Source of the DNA: Erysipelotrichaceae bacterium
GTDB lineage: Bacteria > Bacillota_I > Bacilli_A > Erysipelotrichales > Erysipelotrichaceae
DNA length: 64,000 nucleotides
Reading direction: 5' to 3'
Assembly (NCBI GenBank): GCA_017432005.1
Contig: JAFRKA010000003.1
Span: forward strand, 90,385-154,384
The translations under genes were made by a program, and so were the position numbers. Each line of letters begins with the position of its first letter. Positions within the stretch are counted from its first letter, which is position 1. Below, in pieces: positions 24,674-33,972 of the stretch. Below the pieces are notes generated by a model, which did not search any database, was not told the origin of the DNA, and worked only from the letters and a program-made list of their open reading frames with translations.

Positions 24674-27172
24674 ATGAAAACTTCTTTTAAATTCACAACT
24701 ATTTTTATAATGTTGTTTATGCTTGTATCATCAATAGGTGTCCAAAAAGTATGGGCAGATCCAGATTCAGAGCCAGCTCCGGAAGGCAGCTACATAACCT
24801 TCTCAAGCGATTCAGCTTTTACGGTAGCGTTGACGGGAAAAGACGGAAAATTATATAACGATGAAATGATTCAGTATTCAACTGACCTGATCGACTGGGA
24901 GGAATATAAAACCGTAGATCAGGCAATCCCGTCCAATTCAGAACACAAATTGTATTTTAGAGGTTTGGGGAACTCAAGGCTTTCTGATGGCACTGATGGT
25001 TATTCTACTTTTGTATTAAACGGCACCGATATTTCGTGTACAGGGAATATTGAAACTCTTCTGAACTATAAGGACGTAATCGAGAACAAGCATCCGGCCA
25101 TGGCCAGCTATGCGCTCGCTGGATTATTCGAAGGTTGTGCTGCTTTAATTGAAGCACCTACGCTTCCATCAACCACATTGGCAGACCACTGTTATCATAG
25201 TATGTTCAAAGACTGTACGTCTTTAACAACGGCCCCGGATCTGCCTGCAACCACAATGGCTGATGGCTGTTATATGAAAATGTTTATGGGGTGTACCTCT
25301 TTAACTGCAGCCCCAGGTCTTGCGTCATCTGCACTAGATAAACACTGTTACAGCGAAATGTTCAGTGGCTGTACTTCGCTGGCTTCAGCCCCAGACCTGC
25401 CAGCCACCACAATGGCTGAGGGGTGTTATCTTGGTATGTTTGAAAACTGCACCTCTTTAACCGCAACTCCCGAGCTTCCTGCCGAAGAATTGGCGCAAGA
25501 GTGTTACTTTGTGATGTTTGGCGGCTGCACCTCTTTAACGGAAATTCCAGATCTTCCAGCAACAACCTTAGCAAATGGCTGTTATTCAAAGATGTTCAGT
25601 GGCTGCACATCTTTGAAAGTGTCTGAAACTTTAGGAGATGGCTACAGCATTCCTTACAGGGTCCCTTCTTCAGGCACAGGAACAGAAGGAAACAACTCTT
25701 TATTCAACATGTTTTCCGGCACTGGAGGATCCTTTAAAGGAACTCCTTTAATCAACACAACTTATTACTTATATAACCAAACACCAGCTCCGGAAGGCAG
25801 CTACATAACCTTCTCAAGCGATTCTTCGTTTAAAATCTCCTTGTCGGCATTCGATCAGAACGAATCGCCGATTGATCATTTGCTGTGGAATGGAGAAATT
25901 CAATATTCCACCAATCTGATCACGTGGAAAAAGTATGACACCTTAAATCAAATGATTTTATCCAATTCAGAAAACAAGTTGTACTTCAGAGGCATAAATA
26001 ACACAAGGCTTTCCAACAGCTTTGAAGCATATTCAAATTTTGTGCTAGACGGCACCGATATTTCGTGTACAGGAAACATCGAAACGCTCTTGGATTACCA
26101 AACGGTCATTGAAGGAAACGAACCCGCGATGGGCGAAAGCGCGTTCTTCGGACTGTTCAAAGGATGCACAGCTTTGATAGAGGCTCCGGATCTTCCAGCT
26201 ATGACGCTGGCAATAGACTGTTATCACAGTATGTTCAAAGACTGTACATCTTTAACATCGGCACCAAAACTCCCTGCTACAACATTGACTGAAACTTGTT
26301 ATATGAAAATGTTTATGGGATGTGCTTCTTTGACAGATATACCAATTCTTTCAGCAACCGATTTAAAAGGCGCTTGTTATTCACAAATGTTTGATGGATG
26401 TGTTTCGTTAAAGGTATCTGAGACCTTAGGTAACGGATACAACATTTTATATAGGATACCAAAATCAGGGACAGGCACCGCAGACATGTACTCGTTATAT
26501 AACATGTTTTCTAACACCGGAGGAACATTTGTTGGGGAACCAGAGATCAATACCATATATTACTTATATGGCTCTGTGGCTTTAAGCGATTCACAAAAGC
26601 CAAAAGCAAGAGAAAATCTAACTTATTCTAAAGAGGGAACGGAACTGATTACGGCTCCTGAAGTACTTCCAGAAGGATATGTAGGCGTTCAATACTCTAT
26701 TGATGGAGGCAAGACTTTCTCAAACGCCATTCCTAAGGGCAACGGCGGCGATTATGCAGTTCTTACAAAATACATAGGTGACGATAAGCATAAAGACTGT
26801 GTTTGTGATGAACCTTTGATCGTTACTATACAAAATAAATATTACGGAGGAGGTTCATCCTGGGTCAAAAGATCTGATATTGGTATCATAATAATATTTA
26901 AAGCTTTTGCTCAAGATCATCAGACCTTTAGTAAATTCATCGGAATAAAGATAGATAATTCAATATTGTATCTTGATATATCCTTGTATCATGCAACAAG
27001 AGGCAGTGTTAATGTTACTCTAAATCCTTCATATCTTGAGACTTTATCAGTCGGCGAACATACCGTCACCGCTTATTTCTCGGACGGAGCAACAGCTACA
27101 GCAAACTTTGTAATTAAGGAAAGAACAAAACCGACGACACCTTCTTATGTAGCACCAAAGACAGGCAATTGA
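24674..27172 (+). CDS. BspA-like repeat surface protein, duplicated module, ends in APKTG
   Basis: 832 residues from the chosen start. Signal peptide with likely cleavage after VWA. Two homologous modules both open with APEGSYITFSSDS (about residues 36 and 373). Each contains a run of 23-residue BspA-type repeats of the form MFxGCTSLxxAPxLPATTLAxxCYxx. The first module has about seven copies and the second about four. An Ig/beta domain (about 640-720), a hydrophobic stretch and a final beta domain follow, ending in SYVAPKTGN directly before the stop. No transmembrane helix follows APKTG. I chose 24674 over 24668 because AGGAG is only one base from the earlier ATG. The base composition is more AT-rich than its neighbours. 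Adhesin-type function is inferred from relatives. Confidence 0.8.
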   Translation: MKTSFKFTTIFIMLFMLVSSIGVQKVWADPDSEPAPEGSYITFSSDSAFTVALTGKDGKLYNDEMIQYSTDLIDWEEYKTVDQAIPSNSEHKLYFRGLGNSRLSDGTDGYSTFVLNGTDISCTGNIETLLNYKDVIENKHPAMASYALAGLFEGCAALIEAPTLPSTTLADHCYHSMFKDCTSLTTAPDLPATTMADGCYMKMFMGCTSLTAAPGLASSALDKHCYSEMFSGCTSLASAPDLPATTMAEGCYLGMFENCTSLTATPELPAEELAQECYFVMFGGCTSLTEIPDLPATTLANGCYSKMFSGCTSLKVSETLGDGYSIPYRVPSSGTGTEGNNSLFNMFSGTGGSFKGTPLINTTYYLYNQTPAPEGSYITFSSDSSFKISLSAFDQNESPIDHLLWNGEIQYSTNLITWKKYDTLNQMILSNSENKLYFRGINNTRLSNSFEAYSNFVLDGTDISCTGNIETLLDYQTVIEGNEPAMGESAFFGLFKGCTALIEAPDLPAMTLAIDCYHSMFKDCTSLTSAPKLPATTLTETCYMKMFMGCASLTDIPILSATDLKGACYSQMFDGCVSLKVSETLGNGYNILYRIPKSGTGTADMYSLYNMFSNTGGTFVGEPEINTIYYLYGSVALSDSQKPKARENLTYSKEGTELITAPEVLPEGYVGVQYSIDGGKTFSNAIPKGNGGDYAVLTKYIGDDKHKDCVCDEPLIVTIQNKYYGGGSSWVKRSDIGIIIIFKAFAQDHQTFSKFIGIKIDNSILYLDISLYHATRGSVNVTLNPSYLETLSVGEHTVTAYFSDGATATANFVIKERTKPTTPSYVAPKTGN
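24773..25824 (+). repeat. 41-base direct repeat marking an internal duplication
   Basis: Identical 41-base copies at 24773-24813 and 25784-25824, 1011 bases (337 codons) apart, encode the APEGSYITFSSDS module opening. A second near-identical pair lies around 25020 and 26048 (GGCACCGATATTTCGTGTAC). The exact identity suggests recent duplication or gene conversion. Confidence 0.85.
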
Positions 27173-27180
27173 TCACACGA

Positions 27181-27205
27181 AAGCATCCTGATCAAGGATG
27201 CTTTT
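27181..27205 (+). terminator. Terminator after the BspA-like gene
   Basis: AAGCATCC (27181-27188) pairs with GGATGCTT (27196-27203), followed by TTT. Confidence 0.75.
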
Positions 27206-27343
27206 AAGTATTGTAGAAATTAACTGTTTTGCCAGAAACCAGGACTTTTCGTATAAATTAAGGCTGGATAAAGACCGGCTGCTGAGCGATCATCTTGAAG
27301 AAGACTCAGAATTAAATAAAATAGTTATTGGGAGGTTATATTA

Positions 27344-28318
27344 ATGAAGAAAATTATTACCTTATTGATTGCCTTACTGATGACCGTCGTTATGGCGGGC
27401 TGTCAGAAACAGATCACTGCATCTATCAACTATAGTGATATGAATGAGAACGGTGGCGGAATGCAGGCAGAGATGCCGGCAAAATCCACCCTGAAGGATC
27501 TGTTTGATGAATTAGGCAAAGGCACAGATTTCACTTATGAACTTGACGCTGACGGTTATATCACGACCATCTGCGGTAGAGGAAACGATGAATTAGGTTA
27601 CTGGGAGATCACCCTCAACGGCGATCCGATCGATGACACCATCGGCAACATCGCCATCAAGGAAGGTGACAACTGCAACATCGCTTATATTCCTAATCAG
27701 GATAACGCCATTGTCGGTGGCTGGGAAGTTGCAGAAGTAGGCAGAACCGAATTTGAAGCTGATGAAGAAGAGATGTTCAAGAAGGCTATGGAAGTCGTCC
27801 TTGGCGAGACCTATGAACCGGTATGTGTTCTGGCTACTCAGCTGGTAAGCGGAATGAATTATGCTTTCCTGGCACGCGGTACCACAGTCACTGAGACTCC
27901 TGTATCCAACTTCTTCGTCGTCACGATCTACAAGGATCTTGAAGGCAACGCTTCACTGAAAGGCATCTCTGAGATCAACCTGTCAGATATCCATACCCGT
28001 GCAGATGTTGATGAAAACATCCTCGGCGGTTGGGAAGTCAGAGACAGCGGCAAGCCTGGTTCATTAGGTTCTGCTGAAGCACAGGCAAGCTTCGACAAAG
28101 CTTTAGAGAAGAACATCGGTGTCGGATACAACCCGATCCAGATGCTGGCTACACAGCTTGTTGCCGGAACAAACTATAAAGCTCTGGCACGCGGTTCAGC
28201 CATGGCTGTCGATGACAAGCCTGAGCTGTATGTCATGACCTGGTATGAAGACCTTGATGGAAACAGCCAGTTCACTGATATCCAGAAGTTCGATCTGAAT
28301 TACTACATTTCCGAGTAA
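27344..28318 (+). CDS. Lipoprotein with DUF4430-like domain and two cystatin-like domains
   Basis: 324 residues. A lipobox VVMAGC puts the lipidated Cys at residue 20. Residues about 25-120 read as a DUF4430/transcobalamin-like domain (STLKDLFDELGKG, then GYWEITLNGDPID, and IKEGDNCNIAYIP). Two similar repeats follow, at about 125-205 and 228-310. Each begins GGWEV and carries the cystatin hallmark QxVxG: QLVSG at 166-170 and QLVAG at 271-275, followed by xNYxxLARG. Cystatins use the N-terminal Gly and QxVxG loop to block papain-like cysteine proteases, so this may be a surface protease inhibitor; that activity is inferred. A GGGAGGT site precedes the ATG. A bidirectional terminator follows. 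Confidence 0.8.
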   Translation: MKKIITLLIALLMTVVMAGCQKQITASINYSDMNENGGGMQAEMPAKSTLKDLFDELGKGTDFTYELDADGYITTICGRGNDELGYWEITLNGDPIDDTIGNIAIKEGDNCNIAYIPNQDNAIVGGWEVAEVGRTEFEADEEEMFKKAMEVVLGETYEPVCVLATQLVSGMNYAFLARGTTVTETPVSNFFVVTIYKDLEGNASLKGISEINLSDIHTRADVDENILGGWEVRDSGKPGSLGSAEAQASFDKALEKNIGVGYNPIQMLATQLVAGTNYKALARGSAMAVDDKPELYVMTWYEDLDGNSQFTDIQKFDLNYYISE

Positions 28319-28326
28319 AAGAAAAG

Positions 28327-28366
28327 ACCCTGTATCACTGATATTAGATCCTGATACAGGGTTTTT
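28327..28366. terminator. Bidirectional terminator between convergent lipoprotein genes
   Basis: ACCCTGTATCA (28327-28337) pairs with TGATACAGGGT (28352-28362). TTTTT follows on the plus strand and TCTTTTC on the minus strand. Confidence 0.85.
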
Positions 28367-28868
28367 ATTCACTCATCGATTCAACAAGTTTGAGACAGTA
28401 TTCTTCAAAGCCCTTCTGTTTCTCATAGGAGGCAAAGGAGAATTCCTGATACTTGTCTTTATCTTTCTTCCAGTACAGGAAGGTCCACGGTCCGCCGTTA
28501 CCGGAATCAGTGTATTCCTGTCTGGCAACGACCTTTCCTTCGATCAGATAATCAAAGAAGAGATCCCAGTCATCGGCCGTTAATTCCTTACTGCCGGAGA
28601 CCGTGATATCGCCTTCCGTTAAAGGCCAGTGATCACCTTCTCTTTTTTCATGATAGAAATACATTTTGTCTTCCTTAGTGTAGAAGCGATAACGCTGAAA
28701 ATACGGCGGATCAGTTGAACCGTCATAGGTAAAATAGAAGTCTGTGATGTCATCGATCTTGATGTCTTCTCCGACTTTCAGTTCTTTCTTGCATCCTCCC
28801 AGTCCCAGTATGAGCATGGTACACATCAGCAGTGACATGAGTATTTCTCCTTTGTGTTTTATATACAT
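28365..28868 (-). CDS. Small lipoprotein, unknown function
   Basis: 167 residues. The lipobox LGLGGC gives Cys26 as the lipidated residue. The remainder is a charged globular domain (TADDWDLFFDYL and a C-terminal FEEYCLKLVESM helix). I do not recognise the family, but the layout resembles small gut-Bacillota lipoproteins with unknown ligands. The AGGAGGG ribosome site lies just beyond the stop of the Cache histidine kinase gene, so the two form one operon. The lipoprotein may be a ligand-binding or accessory partner of that sensor. Confidence 0.7.
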   Translation of the reverse strand: MYIKHKGEILMSLLMCTMLILGLGGCKKELKVGEDIKIDDITDFYFTYDGSTDPPYFQRYRFYTKEDKMYFYHEKREGDHWPLTEGDITVSGSKELTADDWDLFFDYLIEGKVVARQEYTDSGNGGPWTFLYWKKDKDKYQEFSFASYEKQKGFEEYCLKLVESMSE

Positions 28869-28879
28869 CGATATCCCTC

Positions 28880-31528
28880 CTAATCTCTGATCAGGCTTTC
28901 CAGTGTTTCAAACAGCGCTTCCGGCTGAACAGGCTTGGACAGATGGGCATTCATGCCAGCCTGCAGGGAACGCTGCACATCTTCATCAAAGGCGTTGGCG
29001 GTCATGGCGATGATCGGAACGTCCTTGGCATATTTCTTTTGTGAGGAGCGAATGATCCTGGTCGCTTCAAGACCGTCGATCTCCGGCATGCGGACATCCA
29101 TGAGGATGGCGTCATAGTAGCCTTCCTCGTGCTGTTCGAACATGTCTACAGCGATCCTTCCGTTTTCAGCGACATCCACTTTCATCTGGTATCTGTCTAA
29201 GACCATGACCATGATCTGGGCATTGATCTCCACATCTTCTGCCAGCAGGATATGACGCCCGGTGAGATCGGCTTTGTTTCTTTCAAGGATCGCATTGCGT
29301 CTTTGCAGTGCCGATCTGAATTCTTCGATGACCGCCGAAGCAAACAGCGGTTTCGGGATGAAACTGTCGACCCCGGCTTCCAGGGCTTCCTCTAAAGCGT
29401 CGTCCCAGCGGTAGGCCGTCAGGATGATGATGGCTGATTCGTTGCCGACGGCCTTGCGGATCTGCCTGGCCGTTTCGATACCGTCCATCCCCGGCATCTT
29501 CCAGTCGATCAGGATCAGGTTGTAGTCTTCCCTTCGCGCATGATTCAGTTTCACTTTCTCCAGCGCAGCCTTTCCTGAATCGCAGTATTCACAGCTGATG
29601 CCGGCTTTCTTCAAGACCAGTTCGGCGTGTTTACAGGCGATCGGATCATCATCGATGATCAGAACACTCATTTGTTCCGGAGCGACTTCAACGATGTCCG
29701 TTTCATGTTCAGAGCGCTTCGAATCATCCAGTGTCACCGTTATTGTAAAGGTCGTACCTTTGTCTTTTTCGCTCTCGACAACGATATCGCCATTCAGTAA
29801 TTCAATAATGTTTTTACTGATGGCCAGACCAAGCCCGGAACTGCCGTATACCGTCGTATTGGATGTGTTCTCCTGCGCGAAAGGGTCGTAGATGTGCGGC
29901 AGGAATTCCTTACTGATGCCGATACCGTTATCGGAGATCGTAAATTCCAGGGTGGACTTGCCGTCGAACTGGGCTTTGCGTTCAACTGTCAGATCGACCT
30001 TGCCGCCTTCCGGAGTGAACTTGACGGAGTTGCCCAGTATATTGATCAGGACCTGACGCAGTTTAGTATCATCGCCGATATAGTATTCATCGATATCGGA
30101 ATTGATGTGGCATTCATAGTGCAGCCCCTTATCCAGACACTGTCCGGAGATCATCGTGTTGATAGTCTCCAGCAGTTTGGAGAAAGAGAACTCTTCGTGT
30201 TTGATGACCATCCTGCCCGATTCAATGCGGGACATGTCGAGGATGTCGTTGATGAGGTTGAGCAGATGGTCTGCCGAACCGCCGATCTTTTCCAGATACT
30301 CTTTTGTCTTCTCCGGTGTTTCCGGATCGTTCAGGGCGATATTGTCGAGACCGATGATGGCGTTCATCGGTGTCCTTATCTCGTGTGACATGTTGGAGAG
30401 GAAAGCTGTCTTGGCTTTGTTGGCTTCCTCGGCCGTCTTGAGAGCATTGCTCAGGATCAGCGACTGTTTGAGCAGCTGTTTCTGTAAGGCCAGACGTTCA
30501 TTGAGCTCTTCCTGCTTGCCCCGCAGTTCAGCCTGAGCCGTCTCGTTTTCCAGCTGAAGCTTCGCGCTTTTTCTGGCCTGGGCAAAGATGAAGCCGAACA
30601 TCACCAGCATCGCTCCTACCGTGACAAGTGACTGGATGATGCTGCGGGTGATCATGCCTTCCGAGATCGAAGAGATCCGGTCGGAGATGACGCTTTCTCT
30701 GATGAGATATGTCAGCATCCAGTCGGTGTTTCCGACACCCACATAGCTTAAGGTCTCTCTGATGTCGTTATAGGTGAAAGATACTTCGTTGTTCATGCCG
30801 TTCTGGAACTCTTCCTGGAAGCGTTCATAGGAATAGCCTTCCTCGATCTGCGCATTGCGCATTGCTTCCAGCAGATTGTCTTCAGCTGCCAGACCGCCTA
30901 AGACCGTATCGGTCAAAGCCACACCGTCACGGGTGTAGATATTGCAGAAGGTCGTATCGTCTTCGTTGGATCCCATGGAGAGTCCTGAGAGCATCTCGTC
31001 CATGTCGATCTCCATGAAGCAGACTTTGAGTTTCTTGTCGTTGAAATCAAGATCGACTGGAACGGCGATGACGACTTTCTTGTCCTTGCTGTTGAGATTG
31101 AAGATGGAGATCTCCGGTTCTGAGAGTGTCGTATGATCGAAGTGATATTCACTGATGTTGTCCTGTGTTCCCAGTGAGGTATAGATGAGACCGTCGGTAT
31201 CGACAAAAGCGAACTTGTCCAGCGTATAGAGCCTCTTCATCCTGGCCTGATAGGCCTGCAGGTGTTCCATATCGCTGAGGTCGTTTTCTTCCATGAGTTC
31301 TACAGCTACCCTCAGATCCCTGATCTTGTTCTCGAGGTTGTTTTCCACGACCTGTTCTCTTCGTCCGGCCAGTTCATCAAGATAGAGAAGCGAAACGGTG
31401 CGAACTGCTTCCTTATTGTCTTTGCGGGCTTCACTGCCGATCCAGAAAGTACCGGCAATGAGAATCAGAGCCAGTATGATCGTACCGATTATGGTTATCG
31501 TGGTGGTATTGTTTTTCCTGCCGTCCAT
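28880..31528 (-). CDS. Cache-domain hybrid sensor histidine kinase with two receiver domains
   Basis: 882 residues. A membrane helix (about 8-30) and a second near 300-322 bracket an extracellular dCache-like sensor (about 40-290). HisKA follows with [15 protein letters not shown] (phospho-His 382), then HATPase_c ([20 protein letters not shown] and GSSGLGLAIS). Two receivers follow: MSVLIIDDDP with Asp in LILIDWKMPGMDG, and ILLAEDVE with Asp in [13 protein letters not shown]. The kinase core is closely similar to that of the permease-kinase fusion at 36048, so the two are paralogues. The ATG at 31528 is preferred to a TTG at 31570. No Hpt is fused, so the Hpt protein encoded at 35662 could serve it. 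The lipoprotein gene at 28365 is co-transcribed. Confidence 0.92.
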   Translation of the reverse strand: MDGRKNNTTTITIIGTIILALILIAGTFWIGSEARKDNKEAVRTVSLLYLDELAGRREQVVENNLENKIRDLRVAVELMEENDLSDMEHLQAYQARMKRLYTLDKFAFVDTDGLIYTSLGTQDNISEYHFDHTTLSEPEISIFNLNSKDKKVVIAVPVDLDFNDKKLKVCFMEIDMDEMLSGLSMGSNEDDTTFCNIYTRDGVALTDTVLGGLAAEDNLLEAMRNAQIEEGYSYERFQEEFQNGMNNEVSFTYNDIRETLSYVGVGNTDWMLTYLIRESVISDRISSISEGMITRSIIQSLVTVGAMLVMFGFIFAQARKSAKLQLENETAQAELRGKQEELNERLALQKQLLKQSLILSNALKTAEEANKAKTAFLSNMSHEIRTPMNAIIGLDNIALNDPETPEKTKEYLEKIGGSADHLLNLINDILDMSRIESGRMVIKHEEFSFSKLLETINTMISGQCLDKGLHYECHINSDIDEYYIGDDTKLRQVLINILGNSVKFTPEGGKVDLTVERKAQFDGKSTLEFTISDNGIGISKEFLPHIYDPFAQENTSNTTVYGSSGLGLAISKNIIELLNGDIVVESEKDKGTTFTITVTLDDSKRSEHETDIVEVAPEQMSVLIIDDDPIACKHAELVLKKAGISCEYCDSGKAALEKVKLNHARREDYNLILIDWKMPGMDGIETARQIRKAVGNESAIIILTAYRWDDALEEALEAGVDSFIPKPLFASAVIEEFRSALQRRNAILERNKADLTGRHILLAEDVEINAQIMVMVLDRYQMKVDVAENGRIAVDMFEQHEEGYYDAILMDVRMPEIDGLEATRIIRSSQKKYAKDVPIIAMTANAFDEDVQRSLQAGMNAHLSKPVQPEALFETLESLIRD

Positions 31529-31621
31529 CTTTGTGTCTCTATAGTAATTATATTGGTTTAAGCTATTCAAAACAAAATCACGCTCAGGGTCAGTTATAAT
31601 AGTATTCAGAGGACAATCATC

Positions 31622-32380
31622 ATGGAAAGAAAAAGAATATCATTTGGAAAAATAGTACTACTGATCCTGCTGGTCATCCTGCTGGCTGTGGCAGGAGCCG
31701 CTTATTATGTCTATAAGACCGTCAACAATTACGGTCAGTATGAAAAGTATTTTGTCGATTATGAGAGCGAACTGCAGAAATACGAAGGAAGCCGTTTCGA
31801 GGATTTCATCACCTACGAAAAGAACAACAACATCTTCCGTTATGAAGTACCGGCTGTCTATTTCTACAAGATCATCAACAAAGAGAGCATGGCCGATTAT
31901 CTGGGTGTTCCGGAAGATTTTGAACTCTGTGATGTCGCCGTCGTACCGGATCTTCACAATATGAAAGCGAAGATCTATGTCGGTTTCAAATATAAAAACA
32001 TCATTCATTCCGTCATGGAGATCAACAGCGATATCGTATATGCGCAAGACAAGAACCGCATGGAGCTGCGCTTCTCTGATTACTATCTGATCAACGACAA
32101 AGTCATGGAGTATGCGAAAGACTACATCGACATCCCGAAGGGCGATCTGATGTTCACGCATGAATTCCCGACTTTCGTGATCTACTACCAGATGCCTGAC
32201 TTTAAACCGGAATTTGTTTCCGACCTCGAATGCGACGGTGAATACATCAGAGCGAAGTACGATATCAAAGCTGCTTTAACAAAATATAAAGAAGAGAATT
32301 ACGATAAGAATTCCCTGTCGGAGAAACTGGATGCCGTCTGGCTGGAAGTCAGACAGGCCGGCGTTCCTTTCGAACAGTAA
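31622..32380 (+). CDS. Single-pass membrane protein, unknown function
   Basis: 252 residues. A basic start (MERKRISFGK) and one hydrophobic helix (about 11-30) precede an extracytoplasmic domain rich in Tyr, Asp and Lys (about 35-250) with no family I can name. Predicted type II orientation. It is transcribed divergently from the Cache kinase. A TATAAT at 31595-31600 and a CAGAGGAC ribosome site lie upstream, and a strong terminator follows. It could be an accessory sensor, but nothing in the sequence proves that. Confidence 0.65.
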   Translation: MERKRISFGKIVLLILLVILLAVAGAAYYVYKTVNNYGQYEKYFVDYESELQKYEGSRFEDFITYEKNNNIFRYEVPAVYFYKIINKESMADYLGVPEDFELCDVAVVPDLHNMKAKIYVGFKYKNIIHSVMEINSDIVYAQDKNRMELRFSDYYLINDKVMEYAKDYIDIPKGDLMFTHEFPTFVIYYQMPDFKPEFVSDLECDGEYIRAKYDIKAALTKYKEENYDKNSLSEKLDAVWLEVRQAGVPFEQ

Positions 32381-32385
32381 AGATG

Positions 32386-32415
32386 AAAACACTGCCTGAA
32401 ACAGGCAGTGTTTTT
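32386..32415 (+). terminator. Rho-independent terminator
   Basis: AAAACACTGCCTG (32386-32398) pairs perfectly with CAGGCAGTGTTTT (32402-32414), ending in a T-run. Confidence 0.88.
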
Positions 32416-32481
32416 GACCGTTACTATGTTAAAATTATATAAACAGTGGTTTTTGTATGCACTGACAGAGAAAGGATCTAA

Positions 32482-33972
32482 ATGATCAGTTTAGCAATCT
32501 ATACAATGATCTATCTGGGCGCAGCGCTGATGGTAGTGAACATCTACTCTTTCGTCAGCTTTGCGCGATATATTCAGAACCGGAAAAGCTGGGACGCCAA
32601 CAACAAGGTCATGGTCGTACCGATCGTGCTTCTGACCTTCTTCCTGCTGGGTTATCTTTTCGTCGGTATCTTCGGCAAACCGGATATCATGATGGCTGCC
32701 ATCCTGTTCTTCGGCAGCGTCTTCGTATATGTCATGTACCGTCTGCTCAAAAGCATCACCGGCGCACTGGTAGAGAGCGAGAAGATCGAAGCGGAATACA
32801 TGGCAGCTGAAGAAGCTAATGCCGTCAAATCAAGACTGCTGGCCAGCGTCAGCCACGAGATGCGCACCCCGATGAATGTCATCCTGGGACTCAGTAAGGT
32901 CGTATTGAGCGATCCTGATCTGAAACAGGAGAACCGGGAACAGCTGGAGAAGATCGACAGCAGCGCGACGCACCTGCTGGGTCTGATCAACAGGATCCTG
33001 GAACTCAACCAGCTCGAAAACAACGAATTCGATCTCAACGAGAAACCGTTCAATCTGAAGAACAGCCTGAACAAGCTCGACTCCATCATCATGACGCTGT
33101 GCAATGAAAAAGGTCTCAACTATGTGACTTCCTACAGCGAAGCCGTCAATAGAGAGTATCTGGGTGATGAGACGATGCTGACAAGAGCGCTGATGAACAT
33201 CCTGGAAAATGCCGTGAAGTATACAGAGGCACCGGGACAGGTCGCTTTCGTAGTAGAAGAAAAAGATGTCAATGATAAAGAAGCAGTGCTGGAATTCACG
33301 ATCGAAGACAGCGGTATCGGTATCGATGAGGAATTCCTGCCGAAGGTCTTTGAACTGTTCTCACAGGAAGACCCCAGTACGACGAGTCGTTTCGGCGGCA
33401 GCGGTATCGGACTGGCTTTATCGAGCGGTATCATCAGACAGATGAACGGCAATATCATCGTCAACAGTATGAAGGGTCAGGGATCGACTTTCACGGTCAC
33501 TGTTCCTTTGAAGATAAATGAAGCAGTAAAAGAAGAAGAAAGAAACGAAGATGTCTCACTGGAAGGCAAACGCATCCTGATCGTTGAAGACATCGATGAG
33601 AACGCCGAGATCGTCGCAGACCTTCTCGATCTTGAAGGAGCTGTGACGGAAAGAGCCGAAAACGGCCAGATCGCCGTGGCGATGGTCTCAGGTTCTGAGG
33701 AATACTATTATGATGCGATCCTGATGGATCTGCGCATGCCGGTGATGGATGGTTTTGAAGCAACCGAAGCTATACGTGATCTCGACAGAAAAGATACCAA
33801 GGATATACCGATCATTGCCTTAACGGCAAACGCCTTCAAGGAGGATGTTGACCGTTCACTGGCTTCAGGCATGAATGCCCATCTGGCCAAACCAGCTGAT
33901 GCGGATGAACTGTATGCGACGATCAGAAGAAACATCGCTGAAGCAGACAGAAGAAGAGAGGGCGGCCAATGA
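32482..33972 (+). CDS. Hybrid sensor histidine kinase with one receiver
   Basis: 496 residues. Three N-terminal hydrophobic helices (about residues 3-28, 48-65 and 69-92) with no sizeable external sensor are followed by HisKA (ASVSHEMRTPMN, phospho-His 125), HATPase_c (ILENAVKYTE, DSGIGID and GGSGIGLAL) and one receiver (ILIVEDIDENAEI, phospho-Asp in AILMDLRMPVMDG). AAAGGATC precedes the ATG. Its stop overlaps the next gene by 4 bases (ATGA). It heads a four-gene phosphorelay operon with the REC-EAL regulator, the Hpt protein and the permease-kinase. With no external domain, it may sense through its membrane helices or a partner. Confidence 0.92.
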   Translation: MISLAIYTMIYLGAALMVVNIYSFVSFARYIQNRKSWDANNKVMVVPIVLLTFFLLGYLFVGIFGKPDIMMAAILFFGSVFVYVMYRLLKSITGALVESEKIEAEYMAAEEANAVKSRLLASVSHEMRTPMNVILGLSKVVLSDPDLKQENREQLEKIDSSATHLLGLINRILELNQLENNEFDLNEKPFNLKNSLNKLDSIIMTLCNEKGLNYVTSYSEAVNREYLGDETMLTRALMNILENAVKYTEAPGQVAFVVEEKDVNDKEAVLEFTIEDSGIGIDEEFLPKVFELFSQEDPSTTSRFGGSGIGLALSSGIIRQMNGNIIVNSMKGQGSTFTVTVPLKINEAVKEEERNEDVSLEGKRILIVEDIDENAEIVADLLDLEGAVTERAENGQIAVAMVSGSEEYYYDAILMDLRMPVMDGFEATEAIRDLDRKDTKDIPIIALTANAFKEDVDRSLASGMNAHLAKPADADELYATIRRNIAEADRRREGGQ

